This document shows positions 55,190-64,000 of a DNA stretch of 64,000 nt, in pieces. Under the pieces are notes generated by a model. That model had not been told where the DNA came from. It did not search any database and saw only the letters and a list, made by a program, of their open reading frames with translations. Position numbers and translations under genes: made by a program. Source of the DNA: Burkholderiales bacterium C2 (GTDB lineage Bacteria; Pseudomonadota; Gammaproteobacteria; Burkholderiales; Burkholderiaceae_C); NCBI GenBank assembly GCA_005503085.1, contig SCOI01000019.1, positions 1 to 64,000 on the forward strand. The letters run 5' to 3'. Every line of letters begins with the position of its first letter. Positions within the stretch are counted from its first letter, which is position 1.

Positions 55190-56356
55190 ATGACCCAGAG
55201 GCGGCCCCAACTCCCCCACCCTGCCAGCTGCCTGACGGCGCTGGTCCTGAGCCTGGTCGGCCTTTCCGCCTCGGCCACCAACTACCCCATCACCGCCGAT
55301 CAGCGCCAGACCGCCGCGCGCGTGGCCCAGGCCGGCGTGCCGCTGTCGGAGCTCTCGCCCAATGCGCCGGACAGCCACACCGTCAAGCCCGGCGACACCT
55401 TGTGGGACATCTCCAAGCTTTTTCTGACCAGCCCCTGGCGCTGGCCCGAGCTCTGGGGCATGAACCGCGACCAGATCAGCAATCCGCACCTGATCTACCC
55501 GGGTCAGGTCTTGCTGCTGGTCAAGAGCAATGGCCGCGCCAGCCTGCAGCTGGCGCGCGGCGCCGGCGCGGGCGATGGTGGCACCGTCAAGCTCTCGCCG
55601 CAGATCCGCTCCAGCCGGCATGACGAGAACCCGATCACCGCGATCCCGCAGCACCTGATCGAACCCTTTCTGACCGATGCCGTGGTGTTCGACAGCGACG
55701 AGCTGGCGCGTGCGCCGCGCATCGTCGCGACCCAGGAAGGCCATGTGCTGCTGGCCAAGGGCGATCTGGCCTATGCGCGCGGCGACCTCAGCCAGGCCAC
55801 CGACTACCGGGTGTTCCGCAACACCGTGCCGCTGCGCGACCCGACCACGCGCGAGATCCTTGGCTACGAGGCACCCTATCTGGGCACGGCCGAGCTGAGC
55901 CGCCCGGCCGAGAACCGCCAGCTGGCCGACGGCAAGGTCGACGTGATCCCGGCCACCCTGGTGATCAAGACCACGCGCCAGGAGATTGGCGTCGGCGACC
56001 GGCTCTCGCCGGTGCCGCAGCGCAGCTTTGCCCGCTATGTGCCGCATGCGCCGGCCAACCCGATCTCGGGCCAGATCGTCTCGATCTACGGCGACGCGCT
56101 GAATGCCGGCCAGAACCAGATCGTTGCGCTGAACCGCGGCGCCCGCGACGGCATGGAGCGCGGCCATGTGCTGGCGCTGTGGCGCGACGGTCGTCGCATG
56201 GTGGACCGCACCGGCGAGAAGCGCGAGGACATCAAGCTGCCCGACGAGCGCCATGGCGTGCTGTTCGTGTTCCAGGTCTATCAGCGCGTCTCCTATGCGC
56301 TGATCATCTCGGTACAGGATCCGGTCTCGGCCGGCGACCGCTTCACCCAGCCCTAG
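55190..56356 (+). CDS. LysM-domain secreted protein
   Basis: The 388-residue exported protein has a signal peptide ending LSASA. A LysM domain at about 64-112 reads HTVKPGDTLWDISKLFL, then WGMNRDQISNPHLIYPGQVLLL. The large C-terminal region has beta-rich repeats (GDRLSP, GQIVSIYGD, GHVLALWRDG) and no enzyme motif. LysM binds peptidoglycan, so it should sit in the periplasm on the cell wall. It lies 28 nt before dprA, an arrangement common in beta-proteobacteria. The start at ATG 55190 follows GGGAGA. Confidence 0.87.
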   Translation: MTQRRPQLPHPASCLTALVLSLVGLSASATNYPITADQRQTAARVAQAGVPLSELSPNAPDSHTVKPGDTLWDISKLFLTSPWRWPELWGMNRDQISNPHLIYPGQVLLLVKSNGRASLQLARGAGAGDGGTVKLSPQIRSSRHDENPITAIPQHLIEPFLTDAVVFDSDELARAPRIVATQEGHVLLAKGDLAYARGDLSQATDYRVFRNTVPLRDPTTREILGYEAPYLGTAELSRPAENRQLADGKVDVIPATLVIKTTRQEIGVGDRLSPVPQRSFARYVPHAPANPISGQIVSIYGDALNAGQNQIVALNRGARDGMERGHVLALWRDGRRMVDRTGEKREDIKLPDERHGVLFVFQVYQRVSYALIISVQDPVSAGDRFTQP

Positions 56357-56384
56357 CGCGGGCAACCCCGGTCAGGACGCGCAG

Positions 56385-57506
56385 ATGGAGCGCAGCGAAC
56401 TGGCCGCCTGGCTGCAACTGCTGGAAACACCGGGGCTGGGCCTGGAGAGCGCGCGCCGGATGCTGGCCGGCCTGGGCTCGCCGCAGGCAGTGATCGGCGC
56501 CACCGCCCTCATCCGGCGGCAGTTCGTCGCCGCCGGGCCGGCCCAGGCGCTGGGCGAGCCCAGCGCGGAGCTGCTCGGCCTGATCGACCGTACCTGGGCC
56601 TGGCTGCAGGGCGGTGCGCGCCGCGATGTGCTGGTGCTTGGCGATGCCGACTACCCACCGGCCCTGCTGCAAACCGCCGACCCGCCGCTGCTGCTCTATC
56701 TGATCGGCCGGCGTGAGCTGCTGACGGCCGAGTGCCTGGCCATCGTCGGCAGCCGCAGGCCGACGCCGCAAGGCCGGGACAATGCCCACGATCTCGCGCT
56801 GGCCCTGGGCCAGGCCGGGCTGACCGTGGTCTCAGGCCTGGCTCTGGGCATAGACGGCGCCGCCCATGCCGGCGCGCTGAAAAGCCCCGCCGCCACCATC
56901 GCCGTGCTGGGCACCGGGCTGGACCAGATCTACCCGAGCAGCCACCAGCGCCTGGCCGACGAGATCGCCGAGCGCGGCCTGCTGCTGAGCGAATACTCGC
57001 TGGGCACACCGCCGCTGCCGGCCAATTTCCCGCGCCGCAACCGCATCATCGCCGGGCTGGCGCGTGGCTGCCTGGTGGTCGAGGCGGCACCGCGCTCGGG
57101 TTCGCTGATCACCGCCCGGCTTGCCGCCGAAGCCGGCCGCGAGGTGTTTGCCGTGCCCGGTTCCATCCACGCACCGCAAAGCAAGGGCTGCCACGAGCTG
57201 CTGCGCCAGGGCGCCAAGCTGGTCGAGCGCGCCGAAGATGTGCTCGAAGAGCTGCGGCCCTCGCGCGCCACCCCACCGGTCAGAGGCAGCCTTCGGGATG
57301 AACGGCCAGCCGACCCGCCCGAGCTCGGCGGCGAGCCAGGCCTGTTGCTGGCCGCGATGGGCTATGAGCCGGTCAGTCTGGACGCGCTGCAGGCGCGCGG
57401 GGGCTGGTCGGCCGCCCAGCTCAATGCCCTGCTGCTGGAACTGGAGCTCAGCGGTGCCGTGGCCCGGCTGCCGGGCCAGCTGTTCCAGCGCCAGGGCCAG
57501 GCCTGA
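56385..57506 (+). CDS. dprA: DNA processing protein DprA
   Basis: The 373-residue protein loads RecA on incoming single-stranded DNA during natural transformation. An N-terminal SAM-like helical domain precedes the Rossmann core (about 100-280), with LAIVGSRRPTPQGRDNA, VVSGLALGIDGAAHAGAL, PRRNRIIAGLARGCLVVEAAPRSGSLITA and VFAVPGSIHAPQSKGCHELLRQGA. A C-terminal winged-helix part follows. It lies between the LysM gene and smg, as in many proteobacteria. No other competence gene is in the window. Confidence 0.94.
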   Translation: MERSELAAWLQLLETPGLGLESARRMLAGLGSPQAVIGATALIRRQFVAAGPAQALGEPSAELLGLIDRTWAWLQGGARRDVLVLGDADYPPALLQTADPPLLLYLIGRRELLTAECLAIVGSRRPTPQGRDNAHDLALALGQAGLTVVSGLALGIDGAAHAGALKSPAATIAVLGTGLDQIYPSSHQRLADEIAERGLLLSEYSLGTPPLPANFPRRNRIIAGLARGCLVVEAAPRSGSLITARLAAEAGREVFAVPGSIHAPQSKGCHELLRQGAKLVERAEDVLEELRPSRATPPVRGSLRDERPADPPELGGEPGLLLAAMGYEPVSLDALQARGGWSAAQLNALLLELELSGAVARLPGQLFQRQGQA

Positions 57507-57589
57507 ATCGGCCCATATTCGGTCCATATCTGCCGCATAAGCGGGTTTTCGGCCCCGGTTTCGCGCGCCAGGGCTTTGGGGGGCTGGGT

Positions 57590-57595
57590 TATAGT
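57590..57595 (+). promoter_or_regulatory. Candidate -10 box directly before smg
   Basis: TATAGT ends 6 nt before ATG 57602, which would put the transcription start at or near the start codon. No ribosome site is seen between. No good -35 is apparent. Confidence 0.3.
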
Positions 57596-57601
57596 CGATT
57601 C

Positions 57602-58054
57602 ATGTTTGACGTGCTCGTCTATCTCTACGAAACCTACTGGCGGCCCGACGCCTGCCCCGATCACGCCCAGCTGACGCGCAAATTGTCGGCCGTAGGCTTC
57701 GAGAGCGACGAAATCCAGGAAGCGCTGTCCTGGCTGGACGGTCTGGCCGAGGCGGCCGAGTCCCATCACGGCGAGCAGGGCGCGCTGAGCCAGCGGGTCT
57801 ATTCGGTCGACGAGCTGGACCATCTGGGCGAGCCCTCGGTCGGTTTCGTCAGTTTTCTGGAGTCGGCCGGCGTGCTGCCGCCGCCGATGCGCGAGATGGT
57901 GATAGACCGCGCGATGGCCATTCCCGGCGCCCCGATGGATCTCGAAGACCTGAAGATCATCGTGCTGATGGTGTTCTGGAGCCTGGGCGAGGAGCCCGAT
58001 GCGCTGATCCTGGACGAGCTCTTCGTCGCGCCGGAAGACCGATTAATCCACTGA
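57602..58054 (+). CDS. smg: Smg/DUF494 family protein
   Basis: The 150-residue acidic helical protein starts MFDVLVYLYETYW, the Smg family N-terminus, and has the core IQEALSWLDGL. Its function is unknown, but the gene is commonly next to dprA and before topA. No ribosome site is visible; a TATAGT box lies 6 nt before the ATG, so the message might be leaderless. topA does not follow here; a DUF1631 gene converges instead. Confidence 0.88.
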   Translation: MFDVLVYLYETYWRPDACPDHAQLTRKLSAVGFESDEIQEALSWLDGLAEAAESHHGEQGALSQRVYSVDELDHLGEPSVGFVSFLESAGVLPPPMREMVIDRAMAIPGAPMDLEDLKIIVLMVFWSLGEEPDALILDELFVAPEDRLIH

Positions 58055-58070
58055 CCCGCTCAATCAGTTG

Positions 58071-58108
58071 GGGTCAGAGCTACGCGCCTTGCGCGGGCGG
58101 TCTGACCC
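58071..58108. repeat. Inverted repeat GGGTCAGA/TCTGACCC between smg and the DUF1631 gene
   Basis: GGGTCAGA (58071-58078) and TCTGACCC (58101-58108) flank a GC-rich centre. It may be a shared terminator without T tract, or a REP-like dispersed element, as such GGGTCAGA-TCTGACCC pairs are common in this group. Confidence 0.5.
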
Positions 58109-58112
58109 GCAA

Positions 58113-60458
58113 TCAACTCAGCAATCTCGTCGGATCCACATCCAGCTTGGCCAGCGCATTGCGCGTGGCCTTGACCGTCAGCGCCTCATCCTGGGCCGGC
58201 AGCAGCAGGCCGGCTTGCAGGAAGGCCGCCAGCCGGCTCAGCTGGAACAGCACGCCGCGCCCCTTCGGTGACACGAACAAGGTCAGCTGGTGGCGCATGC
58301 CGCGCCAGGCCAGCTGCACCGCCTCGTTGCGGCCGCGATAGTCCAACATATACCAGCCACCGACCTGCAGTTCCTTGGCCCAGGCCAGCATCGCCGGTGT
58401 CGGGCTGGAGCCGCCCTCGGCCACCACTTCCAGGTCCTCAGTCTCGTGGCCCGACAGATCGCGCACCAGCGATTCGTTGATCTCCAGCCCGCCGGCCTCG
58501 GGCAGCAGCGCGTCCAGCGCCTGCAGCTGGTCCATCAACTCGTCCAGGCGCTCGCGCGGGATCGCGGCGGTCTTGGCGGTGAAGGCCGCCGCCAGCGAAT
58601 TGTTCAGCGCGCGGATCTGCTCGTCCTGCTTGGCGCTCGGCAGGCCGGCATGGCCCATGCCGTCGCGCAAGGTCTTCAGCAGCGGCGGCAGCCGGCGTAT
58701 CACTTCGGCGCGCTCTTCCCGCGAGACCTTGGCGCTGGCCGACCAGATCAGATCGGCGGCGGCCCGCTTCATCGTCTTGGTGTTGTCCGACTGGGCGCCG
58801 CTGCGCACCGCGGTGACGGCCAGCACATCGGCCCAGACATGGAACAGGAACTCGCGCACCCCGTCCTGCACCGGCACCTCGTTGAGCATCTTGCGCAGCT
58901 CGATCGTGAACTGGATCGCCAGCGTCTCGCGCTGCTCGACCTGCTGGGCCAGCGACACGCCCTTGCGCGAGGCCTGGTTCTCGTTCTCGAAATAGTGGTC
59001 CAGAAACTTCTCGAACTCGGTCAGCACGGTCTGGAACACGCGCCGCCCGGTGTCGGGATAGGCCTCGACAACCTGGACGATGCGCTTGATCTCGCGCTCC
59101 AGCGCCTCGCCGACACCGCTGCCGGCCGAGGTGTTGAAGCCCATCACGCAGGAGCCCATGCGGTCGATCAGCGCGCGCGCCGGATGCTCGGCCTCGGCAA
59201 AGAAATCGGGCTCGCTGACCGCCACCCGCAGCACCGGCATCTGCAGCCGCGCAAACCAGACCCGCACCGCGGCCGGGATGCGCTCCTCCTGCAGAATGCT
59301 CTGGAACAGCAGGGCCACGATCTCGATGGTCGCGCGCTCGGCCGGCGTGTCGGCGGCCTGCTTGAGCACCTGCTTGAAAGCCTGGTTGCGGGCCTTGATC
59401 TCTTCGAGCTGCTGCGGCGCCGGGGCCTCCACCTCGGGGCCTGAGCCGGCGACCGGGCGGCGCTGCAAGGCCTCCTGCGCATGATTGATCGCGGCCGCCA
59501 GGCGCGGCGACGCGCTGCCCATCTGGCTGGGCCGTCCCGCCGTGCCTGGCGCCGGCTGGCGCGACGGTGCCACGCCCGCTGGGGACACGGTCCGATAGCC
59601 GGCCGATGGCGATACCGTGGCGGCAAAACCCGGCACCTGGCGGCCCACCACGCGCTGCAAGAGCTGCATCACCTCCTCGGCCGCACGGCTGGCCTGGCTG
59701 CGCGCGGCGACCGGCGCGACCTGGCGCGCCATATAGCGCGTCTCCTCATGACCGCCGCTGAGCTCCTGGCGTGTCGAGGGCCGGTGGGCCGTGGCAGCAC
59801 TGTTGCCGGCACGGCGGATGAAAGGCCGCAGATCGACCTCGGGCAGCACGCCCTGCTGAATCAGCCAGCGATTGGTCTCGTGATAGGCCTCGCCCAGCAG
59901 CAGCGAGAACTCGGCATGCAGCGTGCTCTTGAGCATCTGCCATTCCGAGGGGCTGAGCCCGCTGCGATACCAGGCATCGAGCGCCAGGCCGGCCACCACC
60001 GGGGCACGCAGCAAATCGTGGGCCGGCAGCTCGTCGAGCTGCTCCAGCTGATGCATGCGGGTGCGCAGGTCGGTGAACTCCCATGAGGCCTTGTCCATCA
60101 TCGCCAGCGACAGCCGCGAGCCGATGATCTCGCGCTCTATCGTGTCGTCGTCCACCAGCGAGAGCGGGCCGGACTGGCTGGCGCGCCCCATCGCCTGCCG
60201 GGCCTCGGCCACGCCATGCGAGACCGCGTGGCGCAGGCCGGCGACAAAGGCGCTCTGCCAGGCCGGGCCATGGCGCATCCAGGCGGCCACACCGTCACGG
60301 CGCGCCACCATCACCGCGTACTCGGCCGGCAGCAGCAGCAACTGCTGGGCGGCCTCGTTAAGCACGCCGGCCACCGGCGCGAGGCCGCGCACCAGGGCCT
60401 CCAGATAGACATGCCGCGCTTGCGAAGCCAAGGCTTTGTTGCGGGCGGCGTCGGTCAT
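58113..60458 (-). CDS. DUF1631 family protein
   Basis: The 781-residue helical protein matches the DUF1631 family of Burkholderiales and Pseudomonas, recognised from blocks such as LSLVDDDTIEREIIGSRLSLAMMDK, FFAEAEHPARALIDRMGSCVMGF and MLDYRGRNEAVQLAWRGMRHQLTLFVSPKGRGVLFQLSRLAAFLQAG. No catalytic motif, signal or membrane segment is seen. A disordered Pro/Ser-rich part lies at about 230-330. The C-terminal part resembles a PilZ-like fold, so cyclic di-GMP binding is possible but unproven. It starts 38 nt after secF on the same strand. Confidence 0.8.
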   Translation of the reverse strand: MTDAARNKALASQARHVYLEALVRGLAPVAGVLNEAAQQLLLLPAEYAVMVARRDGVAAWMRHGPAWQSAFVAGLRHAVSHGVAEARQAMGRASQSGPLSLVDDDTIEREIIGSRLSLAMMDKASWEFTDLRTRMHQLEQLDELPAHDLLRAPVVAGLALDAWYRSGLSPSEWQMLKSTLHAEFSLLLGEAYHETNRWLIQQGVLPEVDLRPFIRRAGNSAATAHRPSTRQELSGGHEETRYMARQVAPVAARSQASRAAEEVMQLLQRVVGRQVPGFAATVSPSAGYRTVSPAGVAPSRQPAPGTAGRPSQMGSASPRLAAAINHAQEALQRRPVAGSGPEVEAPAPQQLEEIKARNQAFKQVLKQAADTPAERATIEIVALLFQSILQEERIPAAVRVWFARLQMPVLRVAVSEPDFFAEAEHPARALIDRMGSCVMGFNTSAGSGVGEALEREIKRIVQVVEAYPDTGRRVFQTVLTEFEKFLDHYFENENQASRKGVSLAQQVEQRETLAIQFTIELRKMLNEVPVQDGVREFLFHVWADVLAVTAVRSGAQSDNTKTMKRAAADLIWSASAKVSREERAEVIRRLPPLLKTLRDGMGHAGLPSAKQDEQIRALNNSLAAAFTAKTAAIPRERLDELMDQLQALDALLPEAGGLEINESLVRDLSGHETEDLEVVAEGGSSPTPAMLAWAKELQVGGWYMLDYRGRNEAVQLAWRGMRHQLTLFVSPKGRGVLFQLSRLAAFLQAGLLLPAQDEALTVKATRNALAKLDVDPTRLLS

Positions 60459-60496
60459 GAAGGCGTCAGGGATTCAGGCAGATGGTGCAAATGACT

Positions 60497-61531
60497 CTAC
60501 ACCACCGCTCCGGCGTTCGGATCGTCAGGATCTTCCTTGTTGACCGGGGTCTTGACCAGGTCTTCGCGCTTGATGCCCAGCCACATCGCGATCGCTGCGG
60601 CCACGAAGACCGAGGAGTAGATGCCGAAGCAGATGCCGATGGTCAGCGCCACCGCGAAATAGTGCAGCGAGGGACCGCCGAAGATCAGCATCGACAGCAC
60701 CATCAGCTGCGTCGAGCCGTGGGTGATGATGGTGCGGCTGGTGGTGCTGGTGATCGCGTGGTCGATGACCTCGTGGGTGTTCAGCTTGCGGAACTTGCGG
60801 AACACCTCGCGCACCCGGTCGAAGATCACCACCGACTCGTTGACCGAGTAGCCCAGCACCGCCAGCAGGGCCGCCAGCACCGTCAGCGAGAACTCCCACT
60901 GGAAGAAGGCGAAAAAGCCCAGGATGATGATGACGTCGTGCAGATTGGCAATGATGCCGGCCACCGCGAACTTCCATTCGAAGCGCAGCGCCAGGTAGAT
61001 CATGATGCCGACCACGGTGAAGGTCAGCGCCAGCGCGGCGTCCTGCGCCAGCTCGGCGCCCACCGCCGGGCCGACGACCTCGGAGCGCGAAAGCTTGATC
61101 GGCTCGGCCTGCGCGGCGGTCAGGCAGACCTGCTTGCTGACCGATTCGCCCTTGTCGGTGACGATGTCGCGCTGCGAGACGGTGCCGCTCTCGGCCTTGC
61201 ACAAGGCGTCGAACACCAGGCCGACCTGCTCGGTCTGCTTGACGTCGCCGCGCAGCGGCAGGCGGATCATCACATCGCGCGAGGTGCCGAAGTTCTGCAC
61301 CTGCACCTCGCCGAAGCCCATGGCCTCGACGGTGTGGCGGGTCTTCTCCAGATTGGCCGTCTGCGCATATTCGACCTCGACCACCGAACCGCCGGTGAAC
61401 TCGATCGAGAAATGCAGGCCGCGGGTGACCAGGAAGAACACCGCGAGGGCGAAGGTGATGAAGGAGATCGCGTTGAGCAGCAACGCGTGCTTCATGAACG
61501 GGATATCCCGTTTGATGCGGAACAGTTCCAT
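60497..61531 (-). CDS. secF: Protein translocase subunit SecF
   Basis: The 344-residue inner-membrane protein has six transmembrane helices, with a periplasmic loop after TM1 (HFSIEFTGGSVVEVEY). The conserved core includes GPAVGAELAQDAALALTFTVVGIMIYLALRFEWKFAVAGIIANLHDV and NESVVIFDRVREVFRK. With SecD it uses the proton motive force to pull proteins through SecYEG. It lies 11 nt after secD in yajC-secD-secF. Confidence 0.96.
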   Translation of the reverse strand: MELFRIKRDIPFMKHALLLNAISFITFALAVFFLVTRGLHFSIEFTGGSVVEVEYAQTANLEKTRHTVEAMGFGEVQVQNFGTSRDVMIRLPLRGDVKQTEQVGLVFDALCKAESGTVSQRDIVTDKGESVSKQVCLTAAQAEPIKLSRSEVVGPAVGAELAQDAALALTFTVVGIMIYLALRFEWKFAVAGIIANLHDVIIILGFFAFFQWEFSLTVLAALLAVLGYSVNESVVIFDRVREVFRKFRKLNTHEVIDHAITSTTSRTIITHGSTQLMVLSMLIFGGPSLHYFAVALTIGICFGIYSSVFVAAAIAMWLGIKREDLVKTPVNKEDPDDPNAGAVV

Positions 61532-61542
61532 GACTAGTTTCC

Positions 61543-63411
61543 TCAGGCCTTGGGCGCGTCGGCCTCGGGCTTCCAGATCTGACCGATAGAGACGGACTTG
61601 AGCTTCTTCTGGCGGCCATACCAGAGATTGACCAGGCCGCGCGAGAACACCACCGACGAGAACATCGAGGTCAGGATGCCCAGGCAGTGCACCACCGCGA
61701 AGCCCTTGACCGGGCCGGAGCCGAAAGCCAGCAGCGCGATACCGGCGATCAGGGTCGTCACATTGGAGTCGAAGATCGTCGCCCAGGCGCGCTCGTAGCC
61801 GGCATGGATGGCGGCCTGCGGCGCGGCGCCGGCGCGCAGCTCCTCGCGCACCCGCTCATTGATCAGCACGTTGGAGTCGATCGCCATGCCCAGCACCAGC
61901 GCGATGGCGGCCATGCCCGGCAGGCTCAGCGTGGCCTGCAGCATCGACAGCACCGCGATCAGCAGCAACAGGTTGAAAGCCAGGGCCAGCGAGGAGAACA
62001 CGCCGAACAGTGCGTAGTAGATGCACATGAACACGGCCACCGCGACAAAGCCCCACAGCACCGAGGCCAGGCCCTTGGCGATGTTCTCGGCACCCAGGGT
62101 CGGGCCTATGGTCTTCTCTTCGATGATCTCCATCGGCGCGGCCAGCGAGCCGGCGCGCAGCAGCAGGGCCGTGTCGCTGGCTTCGGTCGTGGTCATCGCG
62201 CCCGAGATCTGCATGCGCGAGCCGAGTTCGCCACGGATCACCGGTGCGGTCACGACCTCGCCCTTGCCCTTCTCGAACAGCAGGATGGCCATGCGCTTGC
62301 CGATGTTCTCGCGCGTCACGTCCTTCATCACCCGCGCGCCCTTGGCGTCCAGGTTCAGATGCACGGCGGGCTGCTGGTTTTCGTCGAAACCGGCCTGGGC
62401 GTCGACCAGGTTGTCGCCGGTGATGACCACCTGGCGCTTGACGATGATGGGGCCGAAACCGCGGTCGATATAGCGCTCGGTCCCGAAGGGCACCGGGCCG
62501 CTGCCGGCCACGGCCGCCTGGGCCTCGGCGCTGTCATCCACCATGCGCAACTCAAGCGTCGCGGTGCGGCCGATGATGTCCTTGGCGCGCGCCGTGTCCT
62601 GCACGCCGGGCAGCTGCACGACGATGCGGTCCAGCCCTTGCTGCTGGATCACCGGCTCGGAGGTGCCGAGCTCATTGACGCGGTTGTGCAAGGTGGTGAT
62701 GTTCTGCTTCAGCGCGGTTTCCTGCACCTGCACCAGGGCCTGCGGCTTCAGCGCGCCGGTCAGCGTCGGCTGGTCGCCGTTCTGGCCGGGGGTCCATTGC
62801 ACATCGGTGATCTGGTCGCTCAGCAGGGTACGCGCCGCCGTCATGGCCGCCGCATCGCGGAAGGCCAGCACCACGGTATTGCCATCGCGGCTGATGCCGG
62901 CATGGCGGATGTTCTTGTCGCGCAGCAGGGTGCGCACGTCGCCGGTCAGCGACTCGGCCTTCTTGGTCAGCGCCGCCTTCATGTCGACCTGCATCAGGAA
63001 GTGCACGCCGCCGCGCAGATCCAGGCCCAGATACATCGGGAAGGCATGCAGATTGGACAGCCAGCGCGGCGAGCGCGACAGCAGGTTCAGCGCGACGATA
63101 TAGCTCGGGTCATTCGCATCCGGGTTCAGCGCCTTGCTGATCGCGTCCTTGGCCTTCAGCTGTGTATCGGTGCTGTCAAAGCGGGCCTTGACCGAATTGC
63201 CCTCGAACTCGACGAAGTCGGCCTTGATACCGGCGGCGCTCAGCGCCTGCTCGACCCGCGACTCCATCGAGGCATCGAGCTTGACGGTGACCTTGGCGCT
63301 GGAGACCTGGACGGCCGGCACCTCGCCGAAGAAATTCGGCAGCGTGTAGATGAAGCCGATCAGCATCGCGATCACAAGGATCGCGTACTTCCACAGCGGA
63401 TAACGATTCAT
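61543..63411 (-). CDS. secD: Protein translocase subunit SecD
   Basis: The 622-residue inner-membrane protein has TM1 (about 8-25), a large periplasmic domain with the D1 motif LDLRGGVHFLMQVD, RIVVQLPGVQD and FPLGLD-like strands, and five C-terminal transmembrane helices. The helices contain IGPTLGAENIAKGLASVLWGFVAVAVFMCIYY, AIALVLGMAIDSNVLINERVREEL and AGIALLAFGSGPVKGFAV. It acts with SecF and YajC. The start is ATG 63411. Confidence 0.96.
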   Translation of the reverse strand: MNRYPLWKYAILVIAMLIGFIYTLPNFFGEVPAVQVSSAKVTVKLDASMESRVEQALSAAGIKADFVEFEGNSVKARFDSTDTQLKAKDAISKALNPDANDPSYIVALNLLSRSPRWLSNLHAFPMYLGLDLRGGVHFLMQVDMKAALTKKAESLTGDVRTLLRDKNIRHAGISRDGNTVVLAFRDAAAMTAARTLLSDQITDVQWTPGQNGDQPTLTGALKPQALVQVQETALKQNITTLHNRVNELGTSEPVIQQQGLDRIVVQLPGVQDTARAKDIIGRTATLELRMVDDSAEAQAAVAGSGPVPFGTERYIDRGFGPIIVKRQVVITGDNLVDAQAGFDENQQPAVHLNLDAKGARVMKDVTRENIGKRMAILLFEKGKGEVVTAPVIRGELGSRMQISGAMTTTEASDTALLLRAGSLAAPMEIIEEKTIGPTLGAENIAKGLASVLWGFVAVAVFMCIYYALFGVFSSLALAFNLLLLIAVLSMLQATLSLPGMAAIALVLGMAIDSNVLINERVREELRAGAAPQAAIHAGYERAWATIFDSNVTTLIAGIALLAFGSGPVKGFAVVHCLGILTSMFSSVVFSRGLVNLWYGRQKKLKSVSIGQIWKPEADAPKA

Positions 63412-63527
63412 GGTGCGTCCTCTCAGGCCGAGTCAGCGTCAGCGCCTGAAGCGAACCCGGCACCATCATGGCGCCGGGCTATGGGTTGGGGGCCTGCGCC
63501 GACGGCGCCGCGCCCCTGGCAGCTGGA

Positions 63528-63857
63528 TTACTTGACGGTGCCCTTGGGCAGCACCTGCACGACCGCGCCGCGCTGGATCTGCAGCTCGACGCCGGTGGCC
63601 ACTTCCAGGGTCACGAAGCTGTCGCCGAGCTTGGACACCTTGCCCAGCAGGCCGCCCGAGGTGACGATCTCATCGCCCTTGGCCAGGGCCTCGATCATGG
63701 CCTTGTGCTCCTTCTGACGCTTCATCTGCGGGCGAATCATCACGAAGTACAGCACCACAAACATCAGCACCAGCGGCAGCATGCTCAGCAAGCTGGACTC
63801 GGTGCTACCGGCGGCAGCGGCCGGGGCGGCTTGGGCAAAAGCGTTGGAAATAAACAC
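63528..63857 (-). CDS. yajC: Preprotein translocase subunit YajC
   Basis: The 109-residue protein has one membrane helix (about 25-45, LLSMLPLVLMFVVLYFVMIRPQ) and the family motif FVMIRPQMKRQKEH, then KGDEIVTSGGLLGKV. It binds SecDF. The start is GTG 63857 (first residues MFISNAFAQA), preceded by AAGGGA at a good distance. There is no ATG in frame. A longer frame to 63974 is unlikely. It is the first visible gene of yajC-secD-secF. Confidence 0.93.
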   Translation of the reverse strand: MFISNAFAQAAPAAAAGSTESSLLSMLPLVLMFVVLYFVMIRPQMKRQKEHKAMIEALAKGDEIVTSGGLLGKVSKLGDSFVTLEVATGVELQIQRGAVVQVLPKGTVK

Positions 63858-64000
63858 GTCGGAATCCCTTTGGTGAAAGCCGCCCTTGGCGGACGGAAGA
63901 ACTGCGGATTGTATGCGGCCACCCGGGGCGGCCACCCACCGCAGCCGAGATGGGGTTGACAAGTCGGAATTCAAAAAATATTCTACAAATATATTAAATG
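63858..64000. other. Upstream region of yajC with AT-rich edge
   Basis: The region is ordinary GC-rich sequence up to about 63960. The last 30 bases (63971-64000) are almost all A/T, with AATATT and AAATATATT. It may be a promoter or the edge of an acquired segment outside the window. Confidence 0.3.

Noticed and set aside
61687-63717. Long plus-strand open frame opposite secD
   Set aside because: Composition is His/Gln/Arg-rich with no domain; it is a shadow of secD and yajC.

Overview
The window is 64 kb of a high-GC Gram-negative chromosome. Gene content and order point to a betaproteobacterium of the order Burkholderiales, probably the Roseateles/Mitsuaria/Leptothrix-like group; this is an inference from gene families, not a database match. 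Supporting features are ahcY-tlyA-metF behind an S-adenosylhomocysteine riboswitch, a LysR gene divergent from a DUF2917 gene, DUF1631 and DUF2970 genes, a PEP-CTERM protein, and the order azlC-azlD-pgk-maeB-pyk-(island)-fba-purC-purE-purK-tsaC. I found no rRNA, tRNA, CRISPR array or insertion sequence.

Layout. 1-6.4 kb: a pseudokinase-like membrane protein cut by the window edge, a REC-GGDEF diguanylate cyclase, a PagL-type lipid A deacylase, an RstB/RstA-like two-component pair and a HAD phosphatase. 6.4-9.65 kb: SAH riboswitch, ahcY, tlyA, metF and a terminator (methyl-cycle operon). 9.7-13.1 kb: OmpW porin, low-molecular-weight tyrosine phosphatase, a Cys-rich protein, truD and a small DUF2970 membrane protein. 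13.36-16.04 kb: a lower-GC NACHT-HEAT NTPase that resembles bacterial NLR-like antiphage proteins. 16.2-25.9 kb: pepQ, two separate 5-formyl-THF cyclo-ligase genes around a LysR/DUF2917 pair, slt, an NDUFA9-like dehydrogenase, a GST, a PEP-CTERM protein and cca. 25.9-34.8 kb: a MidA/NDUFAF7-like methyltransferase, a PAS-GGDEF-EAL protein, the tsaB-rimI-udg operon, dacB, a degenerate SGNH lipoprotein and tsaC. 34.8-40.7 kb: purK/purE, cnoX (ybbN), a TPR protein, purC and fba.

40.9-44.8 kb is the main accessory region. It holds a GC-rich ATPase/STAS-like regulator, then a low-GC complete retron on the minus strand: an msr-msd RNA gene with a perfect 28-bp msd stem, an effector with a nucleoside-deoxyribosyltransferase-like domain and winged helix, and a reverse transcriptase with YADD. 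This looks like a type II-A retron inserted between pyk and fba. 44.8-64 kb returns to core genes: pyk, maeB, pgk, azlDC, a DUF2807 protein, a lipoprotein, htpX, def-fmt, a LysM protein, dprA, smg, a DUF1631 protein and yajC-secD-secF.

How the genes work together: the methyl-cycle operon clears SAH and makes 5-methyl-THF under SAH control. tsaB and tsaC serve tRNA t6A synthesis. purC, purE and purK serve purine synthesis; pgk, pyk, fba and maeB serve central carbon. def and fmt handle N-terminal formyl-methionine. The two low-GC islands (NACHT and retron) are probable antiphage modules dropped between housekeeping operons.
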